Part shown: positions 56,655 to 64,000 of the stretch, one piece after another | How the letters are laid out: every line of letters begins with the position of its first letter | Position numbering within the stretch: the first letter of the stretch is position 1 | Assembly (NCBI RefSeq): GCF_028583425.1 | Contig: NC_072793.1 | Coordinates: 102,905,689-102,969,688 of the forward strand | DNA: 64,000 nucleotides | Direction: 5' to 3' | From: Eublepharis macularius | Lineage: Eukaryota > Chordata > Lepidosauria > Squamata > Eublepharidae | Notes under the pieces: model-generated | Database searches by the model: none | Seen by the model: only the letters and a program-made list of their open reading frames with translations | Told to the model about the DNA's origin: nothing | Program-made: the position numbers and the translations under genes

Positions 56655-56865
56655 TTTGTATTTCAAGCAAGCAAGGAAAATGGTAGTGCTTTTGCTCACA
56701 GAATGACTTGAACCGATCCAGAGCACATCCCCTGATACCTACATCTGTCTCCAAATGCCTCAACAAGATTGGTCTTTCCCATCTTCCTCTAGTTTTTTTC
56801 TGATCAATTTGAAATGTCCCTTTCAAATATATACAAACTTATGTGTTTTTGTGATTGGCACCAAG

Positions 56866-56891
56866 TCAGGATGATGATGGTGATGATGATG
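56866..56891. repeat. (GAT)n microsatellite
   Basis: Eight or so GAT/GGT trinucleotide units. Confidence 0.8.
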
Positions 56892-56909
56892 ATAACCGCG
56901 AGCTTCTGG

Positions 56910-57075
56910 ACAAATTAGTGCCCTCTTAGAGCAGTGGACAAAGTCAGTGTTGTTATCCCCACAGAACACCTGGGATCTGGGGCTCAGAGGAGTGGTTTAC
57001 CCAAGGCTACCTGCTGAGCTCATGGCAGTAGTTCAAGTTGAATCAGCAGACTCAGAACCAGATTTCCTTTTAAAA
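56910..57075 (+). repeat. MIR-type SINE remnant
   Basis: GTTGTTATCCCCACAGAACA, then GGGGCTCAGAGGAGTGGTTT, then ACCCAAGGCTACCTGCTGAG and CAGACTCAGAACCAG follow the MIR core in order. Confidence 0.65.
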
Positions 57076-57084
57076 TGGCACATT

Positions 57085-57175
57085 CAGAATGCAATCATAT
57101 TCAGAGTTACTTCAGTTTAAACCTTTTGATTTAAATGGGCTTAGTCTGGAGTAACTCTGCATAGCATTGCATTTT
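57085..57175. mobile_element. short palindromic repeat
   Basis: AATGCAATCATATTCAGAGTTACTTCAG-like left half and TGGAGTAACTCTGCATAGCA right half are complementary, with TTTAAATGGGCTTAG in the centre. Best-preserved member of the family at 18618, 27172 and 46760. Confidence 0.65.
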
Positions 57176-57321
57176 TCTGAACATTATCTTTATTTAAATT
57201 CTGTTTGGTAGCCTTGTGTTTCTTGGCTGTTGCTTTTGATTGGACGAATTTCCCTTCTTTTTCTTTTTTGTCTTCATCACATGTAGCCCTGTTTCCTAAT
57301 TCTGCCATTTGATCCCTTTAG

Positions 57322-57409
57322 CTTTGGCTACCCAAAAGAAGTTGAGGATATTGAAGGCATGAAGAAGGAGAAAAATGGAGCTGAAAAGAACAACATCAAA
57401 ACAGCATGA
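57322..57409 (+). CDS. candidate terminal coding exon of an unidentified host gene
   Basis: A pyrimidine-rich tract ending CATTTGATCCCTTTAG (AG at 57320-57321) precedes an open stretch starting with one base of a split codon, then FGYPKEVEDIEGMKK and a Lys/Asn-rich end, 28 residues in all, closed by TGA at 57407-57409. An AATAAA lies at 57665-57670, giving a 3' UTR of about 260 bp. The peptide is charged, as expected for a cytoplasmic tail. I do not recognise the protein, and I find no upstream exon in the window. It could be chance; a short frame with one acceptor is weak evidence. Confidence 0.3.
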
Positions 57410-57670
57410 ATATCTTTTTAGTAAATGCTGAAAATCATTGAAAACGATTTAAAACAATTGAAAACAATTCTTTTTAACAGTTATGTTGGAAGGTTAGTCT
57501 TATTGTTATTATCAGACCAGTACCCCCATGTCACACATACAGTTGCACTGTATCTCTCAGTTGCTATGTGGATTAGGGAGTATATGGTTAATTATACTGC
57601 CGGTTGATCTTGTTGTATCCTTGGTTTGTCTTTCTCAGCATTATTTTTTTTTTAATTGAATGCCAATAAA

Positions 57671-58642
57671 AGGTATCGAGTGACTGACAGTTATAAAAAA
57701 TGTTCTTTTGACAGTTATTTTAAAAATCAGGAAATTAGGAAAGTAGTTTCAGTTCAGTCTTAATATGTTGTCTTGGCTTGATGCAGAGAAGGTACTGTTA
57801 AAGAATTGTTGTGTTCTCAGTTGTTCTGGCAAAGGAAAGAGGGGATCTCCTAAGTTTGTTATGCAAGTCATTTACAGTTTACTGCAGTGATCCACACTGT
57901 GATGCCCATGGATGCCATGGTGCCCACTGATATTTCCTGATGCCCATTTCCTTCCTCTCCAAAGAATCTCATTCCCCAAATAAAAAGCCAATCTTGGCTT
58001 TCCTTCACCTCATTGGATAAGAAGTGCTTCCCAAGAATCCAGGAAGCATCACCTTTGGGTACACAGGGAGAGTCCATCCTAGAACTGTTTCCCTTTCATA
58101 GGAGGACACTTAGCTTGGAACTTCTCAAGGTCTTCCATGATTGCTCCTCAAGGCAGCCATTTTATGTCCTGTGGCTGGTCCTGCCTCCCATGGCAGCCAA
58201 TTTGTTGTGGCTCCACTACCCTTTCTCAAAATTCCCAAAGTGCCCATAGACTCAACAGTGTCTGTTAATGGACCGACTTTGGTTGATATTGGAATATATT
58301 GAAACATGTTAACAATACTTAATTGTTATTCAAGAAGAATGAAACGATATTATTTTAAAATGATATAGACTTGAAATTTGTTGGCATTTACTGTGAAGGT
58401 AAAGCCCATTTCTTTTTCATATCATTGGGCAATTGTTCCTTCTTGTTAATGTTTGGTGAAACCATTAAGTAAACCTCAGCTAAATTTTTAAATTTAATTT
58501 ATTTCTTTTTCTTTTTTAATTACAGTTTATGCAAGGAAGTTTTCTGTTATGCATGGTGAAAGATATCCATCCAAAGGCACTGAATAAGTCATGTATATTA
58601 GAAAATCCAAAACTTATTCTCCCTAGGCCTGAATAATCTCAC
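57671..58642. other. unannotated stretch
   Basis: No gene or clear repeat. Confidence 0.4.
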
Positions 58643-58656
58643 AATTCTATCACTGG

Positions 58657-58876
58657 AAAGGAGCAAGAGTCCAGTAGCAGCTATAAGATGAACAAAATTT
58701 GTGGTAGGTTATGAGCTTTCGTGACCCACAGCTCGCTTATTCAGATACCAAGAAGTGAGCTGTGACTCACAAAAGCTCATACCTTACCATAAATTTTGTT
58801 CGTCTTATAAGTGCTACTGGAATCTTGCTCTTTTCTACTGCTACAGACAGACTAACATGACTACCCATTTTGATCT
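58657..58876 (+). mobile_element. palindromic insertion with 14-bp TSD
   Basis: AATTCTATCACTGG flanks it at 58643-58656 and 58877-58890. The inside is an imperfect palindrome (AGTCCAGTAGCAGCTATAAG against its complement near 58800), followed by a tail with CTACAGACAGACTAACATGA. Same family and same tail as 23827-24025. Confidence 0.8.
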
Positions 58877-58890
58877 AATTCTATCACTGG

Positions 58891-60056
58891 CCTTCAGTAC
58901 ACATGGATTTCCTTAATATAACTTCTGAGGTTGCATTGGAAAAGAACGTGACCCAACAGGATTCTATAGGTGTGGGTCCAACACTAGTTCTCTGTGTGAA
59001 TGTGGAGAAAGGAGCTATCACAGCAGCAGCCTGTTGCTAATCACTTCCACTCTAGTGTATTGAGCAACACCAATGAATGACGCTTGGGGCAAGGGAGCAG
59101 CCTGTCAAGCCAGCAACATTGTGCTTGATTCATGTAGTGGTTTGCCATGATGCAATGCATATTTCTTTAGGGTGAAAAGATTATAGTTCCCACAGCCTAG
59201 TGCTACTGAATGTGGACAATAAAAAAAATTGTGTCTAAGGCGACCATGAAAAAGCCATTTTCAGGATGCATATTTCTGGCAGCCACAACCTATTTAGAGA
59301 AGGTAGCACAAAGCCACCAAACATTTCGTTCTGAGCACGATATCGAAAATAGGGTTTGGATCCTAGGACATGTGAGAAGAAATGAAGATTGTCTTAATGG
59401 AGTTTCACTTGTGCAAGCAATGGTGCAAGATCTGCTGTAAGACCAAATGGAGATCTTTCTTGTGCGTACGCCAAGTTGCTCCCCAAATGTAGAGAACAAT
59501 TGTCATTGCTGTATGGTTCAATGGTGAGAAAAACATGTATTTCTTAATTGCACAATAAATTATAGCTATACAATTGAGCTTCAACATACAATTCATTGCT
59601 GTTACCCCCTTGGCTACAATCTTCATCTTACTAGCTTTGATCTTGACTGTGAACTGGTGCCTTGACTTTACTTTCACAGTTTGCTCATGACTTCTTCTGG
59701 CATATTTATTAATCTGACACTTGTTCTAACAACGAAGTCAGAGCTTGGTTGTTCTTCCTATATACACCTGATCTTGTCAATATTGTGCATGTTCCTCTTC
59801 TCCCATGATAAAACCACATCATTCCCAATGTCTAGTGTCCCCAGTGGGTCAGTACCAGACCTTCAATGTCCTCAACCCCTTACCACTGTTGGTGTCCCCT
59901 GTATGTCTGTGCCAGATCTACTCATACAATGTTCCTGTCCCCTCCCAACAATTGGTGTCCTCAGTGTATTTGTTCTAGACTTCCCAACCCCAAACTGCCT
60001 TTCCTTAGTACTCTTTATCTTCACAATGCTGTCCAGTGGAACTTTTCTGGATTGTG
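58891..60056. other. unannotated stretch
   Basis: No gene or clear repeat. Two overlapping plus ORFs (59681-60157) have Ser/Leu/Pro-rich peptides without family resemblance. Confidence 0.4.
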
Positions 60057-60285
60057 AAGGGCTTTTAATTTTTATCCTGTCTTTCTCCCTAGTGGGGATC
60101 CAAAGCAGCTTACTTCATTCACCTATCCTCCATTTTATCCTCACAACAACCCTGTGAGGAAGTTTAACTGAGAGAATGTGACTGGCCCAAGCTGGCAACC
60201 TGCCATGGCAGAACAGGGATTCAAACCTGGTTCTTCCAGAATCTAGTCCAACACTCCAACCACTACAGCACACTGGCTCTTTTAA
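60057..60285 (-). mobile_element. tRNA-derived SINE, minus strand
   Basis: Read on minus: GCTGTAGTGGTTGGAGTGTT (box A region), CAGGTTTGAATCCC (box B), GCCATGGCAG, then GTTGTTGTGAGGATAAAATG and a 3' part with GGATCCCCACTAGGGAGAAA. Full-length member of the family at 42127. Confidence 0.8.
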
Positions 60286-62659
60286 TGGCTTCTGTTTTAA
60301 TATTGTGGTTTTTAATTGTAAGCTACCTCAAGCAGATAAGTGGTGGCATAAAAATATTCGAAATAAATAAATTCTCAGCAAGTGTCTCAGACTAGGGGTC
60401 CCCTCATGATGCACTCGGTCATTCCCATTATTTGGTTTCTGTGTCTTAACTTGATCTCTTCCATCTTTGTCCTCCTCATCTATCTTGTGCTTATTCTCTA
60501 TGGTGTCTACTATTTCTTGGTATCTTGCCCTATAAGAAGCTAGGTTAGATCAAGCAGTAGATATCTGTAGATGGAAGGAGGGGTGATTATTGTTGATTTG
60601 CCCCTTCAGCTGCAGATTTCTGACTTTCCCCTTGTGCTGTTTCTGAAGGTCTGCTCTCCCTCAAGTGCAACATTTGTGGAGCTGAAGCTGCAGCAGGACT
60701 TGGGAAGCAAGAAAGTCCCATCCCACTGATGGAAATCATGCTGTCAGTAGAATTACCACTGGATCCAACCAACTATGTGTAAAAATTATACAATGTCAAT
60801 ACCATTGCACAATGTTTGGCAGTTTCAGTGCTTGACATAGCATCAGGTTCCCAGTGATCCGATGTTGTAGAGATTCATTTGTATTATGGGAGGCAACATG
60901 CAAGACCATAAACATACAGGATAGACATGAAAGCAAGCTATTACAGCAGCACAACATATAATGTTGTAATCTCTAATCTCCCAGCCAGAGGGATGTTTTC
61001 GCTGTGCAGCACAATTCATAAGGTTTTGCAAAAGCTGAACCCAATAGCAGTTGATAATTCAGCATACCACTAGCAATGGCAAAAATGCACTCAAACATGC
61101 AATAAACAGGGTTGATTTTTAATATGACACCTGGAACACAGCACACCCCAAAAATAGCCTTCCAGCTGCAATCAAGCAGGATCAGACAGTACTGAAATTC
61201 CGGCAGCCCAGGCATGGTAACCTTCTATTCTACTCTGGCATCTTTTACCCAGGCATGGTAAGCCTTCTATTCTACTCTGATGAAATCATCCTTATGCAAT
61301 TTTAATTTGAAACTTATTTGGGTCAGGGATCTGTTCAAACCATGATCCAACATTGTCTCATTTATCCTCAATGTATTGTTGCCAATGGGGAGGAATTACT
61401 TATAAAGAGACACTTAAGAGACCATTCATCTGGGAGCCATGTTGTCAAACAGGAAGTGGTCTTTTTGACTTTCTAAATTTATTGACACAGTACACAATAG
61501 ATTCCTAGTGGTGTACTTAAGAGTGGATATTTGTGCAACAAAACATAGACTGCTGGAAAATGTCAGTAAAGAGAGGACACAGTATTTGTGCTCAGGGACA
61601 ATCCTATATGTAGAAGCAAACATGTTCTGTTAGAGTAGTAAGGAGGACTTTGAAGATGTAGGCCAAAGCATAAAAGGCTGAATCTGCATCTTAATTAACA
61701 CCATATATCTCAAATGTTGTGGATCATACATGGCAGTGCCAGACAATTTGCATGCAATTCTTTCAACTAATTTTTAAATCTGACCTGTGAAAATATCTTA
61801 TACTCTTTCTTGTGCAAACAGTGTAGGGATATTGGAGTTAATTTAGAACACGCAGGCAACACAACCTTTGTTTTCTACTTCTACTAGTGCAAGAGCTCTA
61901 CCATGTGTGAAAAACTTAGCATTTTCTGCTGAAAAGTCTTTGATCTTGTTACAGCCCAGGGCATCCTATGTTTGGGGAAGAGGGGGTGGAGCAGGGGCAC
62001 AGCTCTAAGGAGAGGAGCCGCCCAGTGGCAGAGTGGAGAGGGGAGCCAGGTAAGGTAGCAACAGCAAGGGAGGAGCAGCCAGAAGAAAGGCTCACCAAAA
62101 ACAGCTCCCTGTGGAGCAAAAGACTCCTCTGTGTGAGGGCCTCCTTGAGGGGAAGGGTTTGCCTGGGGAAGGCCTCCTTGTGAGGAAGGTCTTGCCTGAG
62201 AATAACAGCAAGGAAATAGGAGATGGGAGGGGGCATGAGAAGAGGCTGTCCCAAGCTGAAGAAAGTAGGGAGGCAGCTAACCAAAGACTGAGAGGTGCTG
62301 TGAACAGGCAGTCCTGGGGGCCTTTGCAGAGTGGAAAGGAACTGCACCTCCTGAAGCATCAGAGTTCAGTGGGCCTGGCCCCAAAAGCAGCCAAGAGGAA
62401 CTTTTTGCACCTGATCCAGGCAGAGGGCCTAGCCTCTACCTTAACCCTGCAGAAAAGCTGCAGCTGCCAGAGCAGGAGCTCCTTTGACAGATTAGGTTAA
62501 GATTATTTTTTTCCTGATCATCCATCAGATCCCAATGTAGACCAAAGTATTAAACCAAAGTCCACCTTTGTTCCAAATGTCAATGACCCAAGAATTGAAA
62601 CTTTTGATATAATGATTCATAAAGATATTTCCAATTTAGAGAAGCATCAGAATAAAAGC
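60286..62659. other. unannotated; short duplication and a LINE-like peptide
   Basis: 61211-61279 contains a 41-bp local duplication (GGCATGGTAA with CTTCTATTCTACTCTG twice). 61960-62490 is GC-rich and purine-rich without a known family. 62505-62640 is open on plus and reads KPKSTFVPNVNDPRIETFD, which resembles a conserved stretch found in some LINE ORFs. Low confidence. Confidence 0.3.
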
Positions 62660-64000
62660 GTATAACCGGACTTCCGGTTTGGCCAATGGCGGGCTGATGC
62701 GGTACAGGGAGCTGGACCATCAAGAGTGACTGTTTTGGGCAGGCCAGGTGCTCAGATCACCGGCTGCCACTCCTCTCCAGGTAGGAGAGGAGCCAGAATG
62801 CTACAAGTTCCAGAGAGAGTGAGATCTCAGCGGGGGGGAGGGTCCAGGATGATGGATCTCCCACATCGCTTTGAGGTACTCTCAAAGAAGGGCGAGCTAA
62901 CATCTCTGCAGCACTCTCTGAGTCGTTGTTCGGCATAAGCCCGCCAGGATCCAAGCTTCAGAACCAGATTTGGCTAATTGGTAATGAATGAGGCAGCACG
63001 AAAGACCCAAACGGAACAAATCGAGGTAAAAGATCTTTATCTGGCTTTCAGATTTTAAAAGAGAAGGAAAATTTCTACTAAAAATGAAAATTGTGGACTG
63101 AGATGATAGAATAAGACAGGAGCAAGGCAACTTGAAGGAAGATTTGAAATTTGATAGATTATAAGGTGCAAAAGAAGAGAAAATAACTTTTGTTTATGCA
63201 TACTTGCGGTTTGGAGAAAGATAGCTGGCTGTGAGAAAAGGGGAGGAGGTGGAGGAACGGCTGAGTAAATATCGCGAGAGAACGGAATGCAAGAAGAACA
63301 CCGAGTGGAACTGCCTAGAGAGGCCTGATTTGGAAAAGCAGGAAGAAGGAAGCAAAGAAGACCCTGAAGAAACAACGCGAGATATAGCAGTGAGAAGGCA
63401 AGAGGAAGTGGATATTCATTACTTTGAACTACCATAGAGTTGCCATAGAGACTCTCCGCCCGATATCTGGTGAGATTAAAATAATACGAATATTTAAAGC
63501 AAAAGATAAAGAAGATGTTGGGGGGGGGGAATCTAGTGTAAGCTTGAAGAGAGTGGAGAAGGAACGGCAGGCTGCTATGGGATCGGCTATAAGATCGCTG
63601 GGAGAAAAAGTTGCAGAGGGTCACAAAGTATTAATACAATTTATTTGGGAAATGAACGAAAGTCTAATTAAAAGTATTAAGGATACATTTAAAACAGAAG
63701 TGGAATCGAGAGATGAGGAGCAAGCAGCTAGGCAGACAATGCAAAGAGAGAAGCAGGCGGCAGAAACAGACTACAAAACAGCAGGATGCAAGCAACAAAA
63801 ACGTGAGGGGCGAGGAGAAACGGAGCAGCATTTGCAAGAAGAATTGAATGAAGAGCTACTAGGATTTTTAAAGAATCAAGTGCAAGGATTAGCAACAAGC
63901 ATGAAAGAGAGAACCATCCCCAGTTACTTCAAGCAGAAGAAGCTACCAAGTGATAGAAGAATTCAAGTGAAGAAGAAAGCCGGGAAAAGTAATATGAATA
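62660..64000 (+). mobile_element. 5' part of an L1 element, cut by the window end
   Basis: GGACTTCCGGTTTGGCCAAT opens a GC-rich, CpG-bearing leader, as in the 5' UTR of vertebrate L1s, followed by purine-rich sequence with a Lys/Glu-rich open frame to the window end. No TSD can be checked because the 3' end is outside. Confidence 0.5.
63577..64000 (+). CDS. partial Lys/Glu-rich ORF, possible L1 ORF1 start
   Basis: From ATG at 63577 the frame stays open for 141 codons to the window edge and starts MGSAIRSLGEKVAEGHKVLI. It is rich in Lys, Glu and Gln and should be largely helical, like the coiled-coil N-terminal half of L1 ORF1. The same frame is also open upstream for some distance, so the start is uncertain. 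It ends with an IPSYFKQKKLPSDRR stretch. No domain can be confirmed here. Confidence 0.4.
   Translation, partial: MGSAIRSLGEKVAEGHKVLIQFIWEMNESLIKSIKDTFKTEVESRDEEQAARQTMQREKQAAETDYKTAGCKQQKREGRGETEQHLQEELNEELLGFLKNQVQGLATSMKERTIPSYFKQKKLPSDRRIQVKKKAGKSNMN

Overview
The window is nuclear DNA from a vertebrate, most likely a squamate reptile (a gecko is possible, but I hold this loosely). It carries tRNA-derived SINEs of squamate style, L2-, L1- and second-type LINE fragments, a DIRS-type tyrosine-recombinase retroelement, MIR-like cores, Penelope-like palindromic insertions and many hAT DNA transposons. I see no complete host gene. The only candidate host sequence is a possible last coding exon at 57322-57409 (+), with an acceptor, a stop and a downstream AATAAA. 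The rest looks intronic or intergenic.

Layout. 1-7.7 kb: old repeats, a 260-bp palindromic hAT MITE (2056-2315), a second MITE, an L2 LINE fragment (minus). 7.78-15.66 kb: a 7,884-bp hAT element with perfect 8-bp target site duplications (TSDs), a broken BED-finger transposase on minus, and tandem arrays on both sides of it. 15.7-29 kb: old SINE/LINE material, including an L1 insertion with a 14-bp TSD, a YADD-bearing LINE, palindromic retroposon-like insertions and a DIRS 3' fragment. 29.07-41.71 kb: a 12,643-bp hAT element with perfect 8-bp TSDs. It holds an uninterrupted 912-codon transposase gene (minus), a 171/293-bp satellite upstream of that gene, and a 2.1-kb block of ordinary genomic-type DNA. 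It sits inside an older repeat, and an uninterrupted inverted copy of that repeat at 51.4-51.8 kb shows the empty site. 42-45 kb: a SINE and a DIRS fragment with RNase H and tyrosine recombinase remnants. 45.95-46.74 kb and 52.38-52.99 kb: short non-autonomous hATs sharing ends with the 7.9-kb element. 47.99-51.22 kb: a degraded ZMYM-type hAT with 8-bp TSDs. 53-62.6 kb: sparse old repeats, a 630-bp insertion with long inverted arms, and the candidate exon. 62.66-64 kb: the 5' end of an L1 element running off the window.

How the parts relate. Six hAT insertions can be delimited to the base by TSDs. The intact transposase at 34.4-37.1 kb and the broken one at 11.9-14.4 kb belong to one family and have the same layout: left end, 3' flank modules, reverse-strand transposase, tandem array, promoter-like sequence, right end. 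The 785-bp element is an internal-deletion relative of the 7.9-kb element. The window therefore shows an autonomous/non-autonomous hAT family, with one copy that looks recent and possibly still able to make protein.
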